DNA of 64,000 nt from Dastarcus helophoroides (taxonomy: Eukaryota > Arthropoda > Insecta > Coleoptera > Bothrideridae). The position numbers and the translations under genes are program-made. The stretch's first letter is position 1. Every line of letters begins with the position of its first letter. Positions 49,570 to 60,998 of this stretch are shown here, piece by piece. Below the pieces are notes generated by a model. That model did not search any database, was not told the origin of the DNA, and saw only the letters and a list, made by a program, of their open reading frames with translations. The DNA lies in NCBI GenBank assembly GCA_028583605.1, contig CM053326.1:7138587-7202586 (forward strand), written 5' to 3'.

Positions 49570-50636
49570 TTATTTATTGACATTCAAATTAAATGTTACA
49601 TTTGTACAATTTTCAAAATTAATATTAGAAGGAATATTACTTTCGCTTACATTTACAGTTTTTGTGATTGCGCTAGTAGTGGTACCTACTGAAACCTGAT
49701 TAGCAATTTTGGTCTTATTTTCAATGGAGTTCTCGACATAACCCTTAGCGACTGTCGTTGATTTCGAACCAGCATGACGCTTTATTGTTGTGATATCCAC
49801 GCCAGCATCTGCCAATAATGTCTCTGAAGATCTTCGAAAGCAGTGACCAGTATAATATGCCGCATCAGGTAATTTTAAATACGAAGCTACTACACTCGGA
49901 ATTTTTCCCATGGTATTTTTGCCAACTGGCGGCGAACTACATTTTCCTGCTTTGTAGTACAAAAAAAGGCGCTTATGCTTGACGTGGGGAGGACGAAGGG
50001 ATAGGTATTTTCGAAACAATTCAAGCATATTTCCCACATCGGTAACCAGAAAGGTTCGTGGAATCTTTGTCTTAGTGTTTGGAATTTTTACAATCAAGGA
50101 AGAGCCTACATCCTCAATATCATCTACAGTTAAATTGACTAGTTCATCAGTTCGATAAGCTCCGGCAATTCCCAGAATTAATCCAACGTATAAAAAATCA
50201 AAATACTTAATAATTGAAATACCTAACAACAAAAGTAATCTTACCTTAATCATTAAGAATTCTTTGTCATCTGATAGAAAACGGTCGATTTCATCCTTTG
50301 TCAATATTTTCGATTTTTCTTGATATCCGTACCGGTTCTTTTCAAAAATACGATCAGCTTGGGGAATTTGCTTATATCTATGTTGTCGTAAATTATCAAG
50401 CATTACTTAACCATAGAATATTGCGCCCATAATGTGAAAGACTTGTAGTTCTTTGCATTTTCACTGAAGTATGCCAACAAAACATTCTCGCTGTATAATT
50501 GCACATTTTTCTCGGCGCACCACTTTTTCAACCGATTGTAGGCTATATCGTATAAAGATCTTGACTTCGTAGGCAGCAAATTGCTTATTGTAACATTTGC
50601 AGCCTCCACAATCTCTTCCGACTCACAATTATTCAT
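49570..50636 (-). CDS. Crypton-type tyrosine recombinase, possibly broken at one junction
   Basis: Two minus-strand frames meet at 50403. The first (50636-50406, MNNCESEEIVEAANVTIS) is a core-binding N-terminal part with YNRLKKWC and FTLWAQYSMVK. The second (50403-49570, 277 residues) is the catalytic domain: R84 (GAYRTDELVNLT), H187-x-x-R190 (TGHCFRRSSET), H210 (IKRHAGSKS) and Y222 (AKGYVENS), the R-H-R-H-Y set of tyrosine recombinases. The tail ends ENCTNVTFNLNVN, typical of insect Crypton proteins. The join needs one or two bases to be in frame, so there is a frameshift or an unrecognised intron. Residues about 54-72 come from a 57-nt intron-like insert (50188-50244) starting GTAAGA but ending AC. 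Cryptons insert via recombination of a circular form. A host-domesticated copy is possible. Confidence 0.8.
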
Positions 50637-50831
50637 TGTGCACTAAACAAACTTTAAACTAAACGAAACTAACACCTTAATTTAACAATTATTTTTGTTT
50701 GTTTATTTTGTAGTTATGACAATAACTCAACGACTACTAAATAAATGCTCAAATCTGAATACAATAATTCTGGTGCTACTTACTTCATAATGACAAAATA
50801 TGTGTTTTTATGTTAATGAGACCGTGGAAAA

Positions 50832-50964
50832 AATAGTATATACCAATCGGGAGAGATGCTATTTGTCCTCGGTGCATTGTAGCCCTCGGGTTTCGCCCTC
50901 GGGCTTCAAATTGCACCTCTGCGAAAATAACCCATTTCTCTCCCTTATAGCATAATGTACTATT
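50832..50964. repeat. MITE-like imperfect hairpin with CCCTCGGG centre
   Basis: Imperfect palindrome, outer arms AATAGTATATACC and its approximate complement at 50952-50964; inner arms AGCCCTCGGG / CCCTCGGGCT around TTTCG. A short non-coding fold-back repeat upstream of the recombinase gene. Related edge words (CTATTCTCTCTGA) recur at 52362. Confidence 0.65.
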
Positions 50965-51013
50965 CTCTCTGATATAAAATATATTTTTTGTAAAACTGTC
51001 ATTAAAAGTGACA

Positions 51014-51121
51014 TTTTTAGTTCACCGATAAGTGAACTAAAAATTGACTTTTATAATGATACGTGTCAAAAATACTTTTAACACTAGTGCGATAAATTTT
51101 TTTCGCACTAGTGTTAAAAGT
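51014..51121. repeat. Two adjacent perfect hairpins
   Basis: TTTTTAGTTCAC at 51014-51025 pairs with 51032-51043 (12 of 12), and ACTTTTAACACTAGTGCGA at 51074-51092 pairs with 51103-51121 (19 of 19). Both stems are perfect, suggesting a recent or structurally maintained repeat. No coding capacity. Confidence 0.85.
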
Positions 51122-51332
51122 AAATATAGCAGCGTTTCCCAAACTTTGTTTGCCCTGACCCGGTTGTTTTTAATATTTTCCCTTCGCGATCCACTAAAAG
51201 ATGTTTTAATTACATTTTAATGTACAAGAACTAATCATTAGTGAGTATGAAGACAATTTTGCAACCTGGTATTTTATTTTTATGGCCCGGTGCCGGGTTG
51301 TGACCCACTATTTAGGAAACACTGATATATAG
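51122..51332. mobile_element. 195-bp hAT-type MITE
   Basis: 51130-51324 with ends CAGCGTTTCCCAAACT and CAGTGTTTCCTAAATAG (read inward), then GACCCGG / CAACCCGG. Flanked by AAATATAG (51122-51129) and ATATATAG (51325-51332), an 8-bp TSD with one mismatch. CAGTGTTTCCCAA-type ends are typical of hAT MITEs. Confidence 0.88.
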
Positions 51333-51835
51333 CAATATGCAATATTATTAAATAGAAAGCTGTACTGAAAAAATTAAAAAGATTTTTTTTGGTTGAACGG
51401 ACTGGTTCTTGATTATTGTGTAATATTGTTTCCAAACATTAAAACATATTTAAATAGTTATAAATTATTTATTTATAATATTAATATTACCATTACAAAC
51501 TGAACGGTTACTTATTTTAGTTTTCCTGAGAAGTAATTGCAGAGATATTTATGCTAGTAATCCATGCAAAAACTAGGACAGATGTTGCTTTTAGTTTGAC
51601 GCAACTTTTTACTACATATTTCGTCTGAACCTTCATTCAAAAAAATCTTGTACGCTTGTTTTAATACTTGCTTATATCCTAGTTGTTCTTGATTTGAAAA
51701 CTAGCTTTTATCATAGAGAGATTCCAAAACTTAGAATTTCCTTCGACGTAAATAAAAAATATATTTTGAGTGAAGTTATCCGCTAGATTCTTTATTTCAT
51801 ACCATCAGATTTTTGTCCCTATTTTTGGAGCAATA

Positions 51836-52018
51836 AATCTTAGTTGATGTATTTGCTGTTTCTTCAACATCTGGTGGAATAATAAAATTGCTTTAATTTC
51901 CAAACTTTTCTTCAAAATTCATGTTTAATCTTAGTTGATGTATTTGCTGTTTCTTCAACATCTGGTGGAATAATAAAATTGCTTTAATTTCCAAACTTTT
52001 CTTCAAAATTCATGTTTA
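51836..52018. repeat. 91-bp perfect tandem duplication
   Basis: The 91-bp unit beginning AATCTTAGTTGATGTATTTG is repeated head to tail with no differences I could see. Flanks are single copy. No recognised coding content. Confidence 0.93.
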
Positions 52019-52243
52019 TTAGCCATAAAATTTACAATATTTTAGGACAGGTTCAATTGTGGTTACTAATAAACATTAAACAATTTACAATTGTTTTACT
52101 TAGTTACACTCTATCCAGCACCTAACTTGATTGTCAGATGTAATTGTCAATTATGTAATTCAACACGTAAACAATAAATCGAAAATTCAACCCTAGAGGC
52201 AGCATTTTCGTTTTTAATTTAACAGTTTTACAAAAAATATTGT

Positions 52244-52358
52244 ATGATACACTTGTTAAAAGTGATTTTATTTTGTTCGTGGGGTTGCTCCACTCGCTAC
52301 GCTCGTTCCGCAATATTCCTCTCACAAAATAAAATGTCACTTTTAACACTTGTATCAT
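52244..52358. repeat. MITE-like hairpin with CpG-rich loop
   Basis: Outer arms ATGATAC and GTATCAT; inner TGTTAAAAGTGA and its complement near 52337. The centre CCACTCGCTACGCTCGTTCC is GC-rich and itself folds. The arm word TTAAAAGTGACATTTT also occurs near 51003, so the repeat belongs to the family clustered upstream. Confidence 0.7.
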
Positions 52359-52492
52359 AAATAACTATTCTCTCTGACAAGTTCGAACTATCCTGAGAGA
52401 AGCTATCTCCTCTCTTCTACGTAGATAAACCTCGGATAGCTTCTTTCAGGAAAGAAAAATGTATGGAATAAAGTGTCTAATATAAGCGCACC

Positions 52493-52838
52493 CTTCGACT
52501 CGAAATTTTGGACAAACAAGTAAAAAATAACATCTTAAATCTTGAGGAAAAATCGAAATTGTGAATTATAAGTAAAATTTGGAAAAAGTAAACAAAAATT
52601 GAAAGTTTAAAAACCAAATTTTGTAAAAGAAAATGAAAATTTCTAAATCATAATCTTTATAGAAGAAATTTTTGAGTTTGAAATCAGCGCACCAATCGAC
52701 GCAACAGAAACGCACAAAACTACCTAAGTATGAGTGAATGTTACAAAAGAAGGAAACGGACTGTCAGTTGTGAAAGTCAAATTATTTTAAAAATATACAC
52801 AAGCATTCGGCAAAAACCGATTCTATTTGATCGCTATC
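52493..52838. other. AT-rich spacer, no gene seen
   Basis: Degenerate A/T-run sequence to about 52690, then short unique sequence to the hAT target duplication. Confidence 0.45.
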
Positions 52839-53186
52839 GGTTGAATCAGTGGCGGCCAGTGCTAAGGTTTGCAGGTTTGCGCAACCTCCAAAAAGACGCT
52901 GGGATAAAAAAGAAAGTAAATTGTTCTTTATGTTGTTTATTTTATTTATTGATAACAGATTTATGGTTACCAAACATACTGCTGACTATAGCGGATTCCA
53001 CCGATTCGTAAGGGTTTGACGACATTATTGGGTCCATGGTTTACAAAGTTTGCAGGCTAGACGGCAAACCTTGCTTTACACATATGCACCTGCGCCTTAA
53101 CTCATATTTTGTTCGCTTAAAATACTTGCCCATAAGCAAGCATTAGGTTGTACTTGTCGGTGCAAACCAAATATTGATTCGGTATT

Positions 53187-56100
53187 ATAATCTGCAGTGG
53201 CGGCTAGTAGCTAAAACTAGAGGGGGTGCTGCGACGGCGTTTGTGTTAAAATTGTGTAAAAGCAAATGAGTTCAAAAAATTAATAATATAAACCACCTCT
53301 GTTGCTTCCCAATGAACCTCCAATAGAAATCTCAACAAAGTCGAAAATGCAAAATTTCGAGGAAAAATTGGAATTTTGTGATTAAATAATGAATTTTGTC
53401 TGGTTTTTTAGAAAGTTTCCTGAGCTTGAAATATATATTTTTAAAACGATATTTTTTTCTTTTTAAATATAAACTTTTTAAGAAAAATGTCGAATTAAAA
53501 CTCAAAATTAAAGAAATAGTAAGAAAAATTTCTATTTTTAAAATTGTTCGAAGTTTTCAAACAAATTTCGAAAAAGAACTTGCAGTTCAATTACAAATAA
53601 ATTCCAAAAATGTGAATTTTAATTACAAAGGATCGACTTCAAGCTGAAATATTTGATCTTTGAAGCTTCTCTGGTAACTTTTTTTTTAAATTACTAGAAA
53701 AAATTTAAATTAGAACATTAAATTGTCAATTAATTTTTTTTAAAGATTTTTACTATTTTTAATCTTGAAATTTCGACTTTTCTAGAAATGTTGACTCATT
53801 TTTGAAAATTTCAATAATTCCTACTTTAAAAGTCGAAATTTTGAAAATATTTTTGACAATTAATGTATTTTTAAAAATTGTTTTTTTTTTCATTGATTCC
53901 GACATTGCTATTTTTTCAAAAATTTTATGTAAAAATAACAAATTTCAACTTTTTTCTTGAAATGTTGTCCTCTTTTTCTCCAAATTTTGAGCTTAATCTT
54001 TGAATTTTAATATATTTTTTAACGAAATTTGACGGACTTGACAATTCCGGGAATAAATTTAACAAATAAATATAACAGTTCTAGAAAAATTGAAAATTTC
54101 GATTCAGAATTTTCTTTGGTTCTATAATAGTGGTAAGTTTTTTTTTAGCGAAATATCAAATCGCCATAAGTTAAAATTTAGAAGGTTCATTTTTCTTAAA
54201 ATTCAATATTTTTTTCACAATTTAATATTTTTCTCAAAATTCTAATTTTTTCTGAAAATTCTATATTTTTCTGAAAATTCAATATTTTTTCTGAAAATTC
54301 AATATTTTTCTGAAAATTCAATATTTTTCTGAAAATTCAATATTTTTGTGAAAATTGAAAACTTTTTTTTTAATTTCTTCGTTTTTTCCCAAATTGTTGA
54401 CATTTTTGGAGAAACTTCATGGTTTTTTCTGAACATTTTTTGTTAAAATTTCTATATAAAGAATACATGAAAGCAATTACTTAACACGTACTTAATCGAT
54501 TTTAAAAATGTTAACCCCAAGCGGGGTGAAAAAGGATATTTAACTGAACATTAAAATTTAAAATTTTCTTTTACAAGCCAAAAATTGGGTTTTGAAAAAC
54601 AATTTTGTTCGAACAATGCAACATTTAAAAAGTCGAAATTTTCGAAAACCTGAAAAAAAATTTCGAAACGAGACGCATTTTTAAGTCCTAAGGGGATGAC
54701 AAACGGTATTATTGAATATTAAAAGATGTCAGCACTTTCTAAAATAATGTTGGCTCAGCAAGACAAAATTTTGAAATTTCGAAATTTTCAAAAAAATTTG
54801 AAAATTTCGGTAGTTAACATTTTGAAAAAACTGTAAAATGTTTTAAAAAGGTCGAAATTTTTAAAAAGGGTCTTAATTTTTAAATCAGGACGAAATTCTA
54901 AAAAAGGTCCAAATTTAAAAAAAATCGAAATTAAAAAAAAATTTTCAAATAAAAGTCGAAATTTCGAAAATAAGTTGTAGCTTTCAAAAGAAAAGTCCTT
55001 TCAAAAGAAAAATCAAAACTTCGAGAAAAGATCGATAATTTAAAAAATAACTGGAATTTTTACTAAAAACGAAAATCATCAAAAATCAAAATTTTCCAAA
55101 TGTTGGAAAATCGAAATTTTCCAAAATTTGGAAAAAACGCCACATCAGAATAATTGAAATTAACCGGAAAAAATCAAACTTTTCAAAAGGGTCAAAATTT
55201 TGAAAGATTCAACACTTAAAAAGATATTTAAATTTCCACAAAAAGTAAATATTTAATAAAGCCGTAGGTTTTCAAAACAGTAATATTTTTGTAAATGTCT
55301 AAATTGTCAAAAAAAGTTAAAATTGGGAGAACAAATCAAATATTTGAAAAATGGTCAGATTTCAAAAAATAAATTGTAAAATGCGGAATTTTTTGAGGTT
55401 GACATTTTGCAATTAAATCGAAAATGTCAGAAGTGCCGAAATTCTCACAAAATATCAAAATATCTAGGAACATACGAACGAAATTCTTAACAAAAGTGGA
55501 AATTTTCGAATGAAATCAAAATTCTGAAATAGGTCAAAATTTTAAAAGATTCCAATTTTCGTAGAAAGAAAATCGAAATTTCGAGAAAAAATTTGAAATA
55601 TCTGTACAAAAAAGTCGAAATTTTAGGAAAATAATCTATCGGTTATTAGTTGTTTTAAAGAAAAATATCAAAATGCGGAAGCAATGGAAAATTTTCCTAA
55701 CATTTTTTGGTTTCTTTCCAAAACTTTGACATTTTTACAGAAATGTCGGGATTTTTTTCTAAAAGTTTTTAGTCAAAATTATAAAATAACTTTAAAATGT
55801 CAAAATGCCGTGGAAAACCTAACATTTTTAAAGCAAATTAGAGGAACATAAAAAATTAGAAGTTGAAATTTCCAGAAAAATGTTAAAAACAAAATTTGCT
55901 GGAAAAGTAGTTTCGAGAAAATTTATTGGTATAATATATTTAGGAAAATAAAAACTTTCCCTAACAAAAAAAAATCAAAATATTAGAAAAAAATAAAAAT
56001 GTTTCTACAATATAGTAGAAATTGCAAAATCAGGTAAAAACGGGAAGATTTGGTATTATTTTTTTCAGAGAAATAACAAAATGCGAGAAGAGTTGAATTT

Positions 56101-56454
56101 AGATTGCTTTCGTGAAATGTTCATTAGTTTCTCAAAATTTTGACACTTTTAGAGAAATTTAACCTTTTTTTTTAAATTTCAATTCTTACTCGAAATATTA
56201 ATTTCTTTATCAAAAGATTTAGAAAAATTAATTTTTGAAAATGCATTTTTCATCAACATTAGAAATAAAATAGATTTTAGAAAGAAATATGAAATTTTTA
56301 TAAAAGAAATCAGAGAAAATTTAAAATTTCTATAAAAACGTGTTAAGGAAAAGTTTTCAAAAAAGACCAACATTTTGAGAAAAAACTCGAAAGGCTGAAT
56401 TGGGGGTGCTGCAGTTCCTCAATGCATATACGCGAGCTGGCCACTGATAATCTG
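53187..56454. mobile_element. 3.25-kb AT-rich non-autonomous hAT element nested in the outer hAT
   Basis: 53195-56446, flanked by ATAATCTG at 53187-53194 and 56447-56454 (perfect TSD). Ends CAGTGGCGGCTAGTAG and CAGTGGCCAGCTCG (read inward); GGGGGTGCTGC lies just inside both ends. The interior is degenerate A/T-run sequence, with a tandem series of about 20-bp units containing GAAAATTCAATATTTTT at 54190-54350. No transposase. The ends resemble the host hAT, so a related enzyme may have moved it. Confidence 0.92.
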
Positions 56455-56487
56455 TCATCGGTCAATGTTGCGAGTCTTGAAACACAA

Positions 56488-57172
56488 ATAAAAATGAATT
56501 CAGTACAAAGTTTAATTGCACAGCCATTCTGTAACCGATCTATGTCGAAAAAACTAGAAATTAAGCGACGTGGATGACCTATTCCAGACTTAAATATTGT
56601 GCAGAGCCGTGTTTTGTAAAAAGCGAAGTTTTAACAGAAATAGTTCGCGAAGCTAAAGAAGTACCTATGTGACATTGTTATCTGCTAAGCTAAAGAACGA
56701 TTCAGTTTCATTGGCCATTTAATTGCAGCAACCTTATTTTTTTTCTAAAAAGTTTAACCAACATAAAATCACTTTTCCCGAAAAGAATTTTAAAGAAACC
56801 GCTAAGGTTTATCAATTTTTTAATTTACAAAAACTAACAGCTGAATTATCTGTAATTTACGAAACAGAAAAGTTTAAATCGGCTTTTGGTTTACTTGTAC
56901 TCTATAACATTATTTCAGAAAACAGTGAGCTTAGTGAAACTCTAAATCTTTTAAAAATCTTGATAACTATTCCAATTTCTTCTGCTGAAGCAGAGTGGTG
57001 CTTCTCCAGTCTGGAAAGAATACTTTTAAAAAAAATACACTATACCAGGAAAGATTGTCCGCATTAACGATGTCTTCAAAGAAAAGGACTTAATTGAAGG
57101 AATACTCGACTTCAGTAAAAAGGTATTGATAAATTTGCAGCTGCCAAAGATTGTCCGTCGTATGGACTTCCT
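56488..57172 (+). pseudogene. hAT transposase remnant (TTF-finger and dimerisation regions)
   Basis: MNSVQSLIAQPFCNRSMSKK then KLEIKRRG and PIPDLNIVQ (56500-56610) match the N-terminal region of TTF-finger hAT transposases. After several stops, 56723-57067 reads FKSAFGLLVLYNIISENSE, then LKILITIPISSAEAEWCFSS, the hAT C-terminal dimerisation region (usual form I-P-x-T-S-x-x-A-E-R-x-F-S). The core DDE/RNase-H domain is missing, so the copy is deleted internally and inactive. Confidence 0.82.
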
Positions 57173-57231
57173 CTTTTTTTTTTTTCTGTTTTTGGCGAAT
57201 ATAAAAAAGGAGAATTTTAGCAATATACTAT

Positions 57232-60200
57232 ATATGTATTAGGGTGGTCCTTATTTAGAAAATGTTCGAATTTTTTTCCACGATAGTCCTAAATCGGTTC
57301 CAAATATATAAAAAAAAATTCATGCCAAGTTATAGCTCTTAATTTTAATATCAACCCGGCCCCCCCGATAGCCAAAGTTTTAAATGGAAATAACATAGGA
57401 AAAGTTCTGTTAATACTTTGGAATTTTTTATCCCATAAACCAATAAACATATCATGTCGACAAATGATCATTTTTATAGAAAATTTACCGCTCTACAAAA
57501 AAGGTCTCTTGTGATTTTTGGCTAACTTGACTGGTTTAAAAGTTATTCGAGGCTAAAATAAAAGTTCTAGTCAATCTAATGGTTTTTTTCGTTTTTATCG
57601 TCATTTTATGATTCAAAAATGAAAAAAGAGTTATAATTTATATTTCAAACGAATTTTCTTATCTTGACGTATGCTCTGAAAGAAAAGTATTAATGAATTG
57701 AAAAAATTTATTATTAAAATTTCAATGACTTGAAAGAAAATACCAATATTATCATTTTTTTTTTTTTTTAATCACATACTTTTATGAAGTTGTTACATTA
57801 GTTTTCTTTAGCGCATCAGGAAACATTTGACGATGATCTTTAACTAATTGTAATACAAATTGCATTTGTGTTTCATCTTTGGTATAATGTTTACAAAAAT
57901 CTTGCACTAGTTTAACTCCTCTCTCAGCACAGTCATTTACAACCGATAGTTTTTCGACAAACCGTAATGCAGTTTTGTAGCTTTCATTTTCAGCCCATTC
58001 AGAAGGATGAATTTGTAAAAATTCTGTTTGTAACTCAAATCTTTCAAAAAATTTGATCGATTCTGCAGTTACAAAAAAATCGATATCGTTGTACAATAAA
58101 TCGTTTATATTCTTGCTTTGAAAGCGTTTTACGCTACATTTTTCACTAGTATAATCCAGCTCTTCTTCCGGAATAATATCAATTGAAATCTTGTCTTTTT
58201 CTGCATGCAGCTTAGCCACAATTTTTAATTTGGTTTCTAATGGAACATCTTCATCGAAAATTGCGATGATCGCTAACTCTGGCGATAAGTACCATAGATG
58301 ATTCATAAATCTATTAATTGCTACAGTAGCAAGATTACTGTTGATCGCCTTAAAGTTGTGTAGCTCTTTTATAAATTGTAGATCATGGTACGGAGCTTTT
58401 ACACTATTAGATGATAAATACCAAGCTTTAACATAAAATTGTCACAAAAACACATATTTGTCGAAGTTTATTGTCTTCACCTTTTTTCAACGATAACTGT
58501 TCACGAAACAGGTACATTTTCAGCACGTAAATAGCTTTTGCCATCCACCGTGCATGATGGCAAGCTCCTGGCTTACGAAAACTAAATTTTTCTGGGATAA
58601 CACCAATAAAGACTAGAGTAAGCTCCAAAAACTCTTTGTAATCATCACGAGGCAGCTTTGTTGTCAGAACTTCAGTGGCAAAAGTTTTTATAGACCTAAT
58701 TTTTTCTACTGTTAACTCGTTTTTATTTCTTGGATCATCTAATCCTGTTTTGTAATTCAGTTTATTCAAAGTTTCCCATTGCTTTTGAAATCTGATAAAA
58801 AGTGGAACATTTGGCCCAACAGTATTTGGAAAAATAGCTTCGAACACATATCTTAGGACAATTTCGAAAATGTGATGCCTACACGGAAGATATAATAAAT
58901 CTCTCTCTAATAATTTCTCCAGTAATGCAGCAGCACCATTTCGAATGCCTAAATTTGAAGCAGTAGTATCACAGGATATCGCTTTGACAGAAGTGTCGAA
59001 TCCCCAATCCAGCAATGTTTCGTGAATAATAGTAGCTTGTGCCTTTCCAGTCCCATCTTCACTCGTTGGTACACCTAACATAATTTCTTTGCCCTCTGAC
59101 GTAATTATCACTGGTAATCGATGAACGGTTTCGGTATTTAACAAATTAGGTAATAATTTTCCGTCCCAGTGTACAACAATAGATGATAAATTCAAGTCTT
59201 GGAAGTGTTTTTTTATTTCTATTGATTTTGACTCTCGCAGAGTTTGTCGTTGTCTTCGAATAGATGATCGATTGATAATCAAAGAGTTAATATCCACATC
59301 TAGTAGGTTTATATCAATAAGTGATTGACAGATAGCAGTTATTATAAATGCAGCATCTCTGTCACTTACTTTACATCGATCGAAAGTAGCTACAACTCTA
59401 TCACTGAGAATATTATAACTTGCTCTTGTTTTTTTTGATTCTGATGATCCGGCAGTAGTAGGAAAGTATATTTCTCCACTAGATGCAGATAGAGCACTTC
59501 CCTGGCTAGATAAAAGTTCAACATTTTTGTCTAAAACAAATAAGTACAATAATATGACGAATAAAATATGAACGTGAATAAGTAATAAAAAATCAATTGA
59601 TTATTTGATTCTCATAATTTACCCAATAATGCTTTTTCTTCATCACTCTTTTTTTTCGTTTTTCAAAATGAGTTTTTTTGTTTAATTTATTAGAATTATT
59701 ATCATCGTCATCATATTTTGTTTTAATATTTGCAATAAAACCAATTCATTCATCTGATCTCTGATTAATTAAGAATTCTTTAGAATTTTCATCAATAACT
59801 TCAAATACATTTGATGGTGCAATGTCAAATAATTTTTTTAATGAACAAACAAATTCATTTTGTTTTTTAACAGCCACGTCACTCCGATTTTTGTGTTTGA
59901 CAAGTATGCGCCACTCATCGTACAATTTTTTCAATTTATCTCGGCATCTTTGCATATCTTGAACGGGAATTTGAGCTTTTTTCCAAAACACAATAATTTC
60001 ATCAATTACTGCAGCGATACTTTCTGGTACAGAAGTATTTAAAATACGTGTATGAAAAAAGAACACTTTTAGAGCTTGCAATTTCGATGGTAATTTATTA
60101 CCCACTATTTGGACGTCAACATCACCAATTAAAAAGATGTTTTGACGTAAACGTGATAGTTCCATATTTGTCTGATGACTTTAAAATCGAATTGATGAAA

Positions 60201-60998
60201 TTTAAGGATTTAATTAAACAACGAGAAAGCATAACTCTTAGTAAATATTCGTGAACGATTTTAATAGAGTTGAGATAATAAATATAGGTTATGAGTACTT
60301 TAGAATAAATTGTGATGTGAAAAGTTGAAGTAAAATCTAATAGATGGCGGCATAATCAGTTTCTGAAATGTTTTTATCTTGAAATTTAAATTTGAAACCA
60401 GATCGTATCAATATTTTTATCAATCAAAATTAAAATCGTTCAATAATTTGCCAATTTGCCAATGTATTTTGAAATTGGAAATATAGTTGAAACTTATGAC
60501 AGTTCAAAAATAAAAAAAAATTAGTGTAACTATTATTTTAGGGTCACGGTCACCTTGGAATTTTTCTGGAAAAAAATCATCAAGATTAAAAATTATAACC
60601 CTTTTTTCATTTTTGAATCATAAAATGATGGTAAAAACGAAAAAAACCATTAGATTGACTAGAACTTTGATTTTGACCTCGAATAACTTTTAAACCAGTC
60701 AAGTTAGCCAAAAATCATAAGAGACCTTTTTTGTAGAGCGGTAAATTTTCTATAAAAATAATCATTTGTCGACATGATATGTTTATTGGTTTATGGGATA
60801 AAAAATTCCAAAGTATTAACAGAACTTTTCCTATGTTATTTCCATTTAAAACTTTGGCTATCGGGGGGGCCGGGTTGATATTAAAATTAAGAGCTATAAC
60901 TTGGCATGAATTTTTTTTTATATATTGGGAACCGATTTAGGACTATCGTGGAAAAAAAATTCGAACATTTCCTAAATAAGGACCACCCTAATATGTAT
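57232..60998 (-). mobile_element. 3.75-kb element with about 400-bp TIRs and 8-bp TSD, hAT-like
   Basis: 57240-60990, flanked by ATATGTAT at 57232-57239 and 60991-60998. Ends TAGGGTGGTCCTTATTTAG on both sides. The arms stay nearly identical for roughly 400 bp (57240-about 57643; about 60590-60990). The arms enclose a spliced minus-strand transposase gene. The TAGGG ends and 8-bp TSD suggest hAT, but hAT TIRs are normally under 30 bp, so superfamily placement is open (long arms with 8-9-bp TSDs also occur in Mutator-like elements). Nearly identical arms argue for recent insertion even though the gene is broken. Confidence 0.9.
57782..60165 (-). pseudogene. Spliced hAT-like transposase, broken by one stop and one frameshift
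   Basis: Exon 1 starts MELSRLRQNIFLIGDVDVQ at 60165 and includes KLPSKLQALKVFFFH and VPESIAAVIDEIIVFW. It meets TGA at 59746-59748 but continues in frame with a further block (IKTKYDDDDNNSNK), then after a shift EEKALLG to a donor GGTAAAT near 59622. The acceptor TTTGTTTTAG near 59536 leads to exon 2 (NVELLSSQGSALSASS). Exon 2 holds HWDGKLL (first Asp), SCDTTASNLG (second Asp, a D-x-A-S-N hAT-like word) and LPCRHHIFEIVL (C-x-x-H). A shift near 58440 breaks the frame; the C-terminal part (FMNHLWYLSPELA to 57782) then reads on. This protein type recurs as an unnamed transposon family in invertebrates. Catalytic Asp pair is present, but the copy is inactive as written. Confidence 0.8.

Larger units (their letters stand above)
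49390..52492. mobile_element. 3.1-kb interval bounded by 39-bp inverted repeats, carrying a Crypton recombinase
   Basis: 49390-49428 and 52454-52492 are inverted repeats matching at 32 of 39 positions (outer end GGTGCGYTTAYAYTAGACAC). AT-rich sequence lies on both outer sides. Inside are the Crypton-type recombinase gene, three hairpin repeats, a hAT MITE and a 91-bp tandem duplication. No target duplication is evident. Cryptons normally lack TIRs, so either a Crypton landed in a TIR element or these repeats belong to a composite. Confidence 0.6.
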
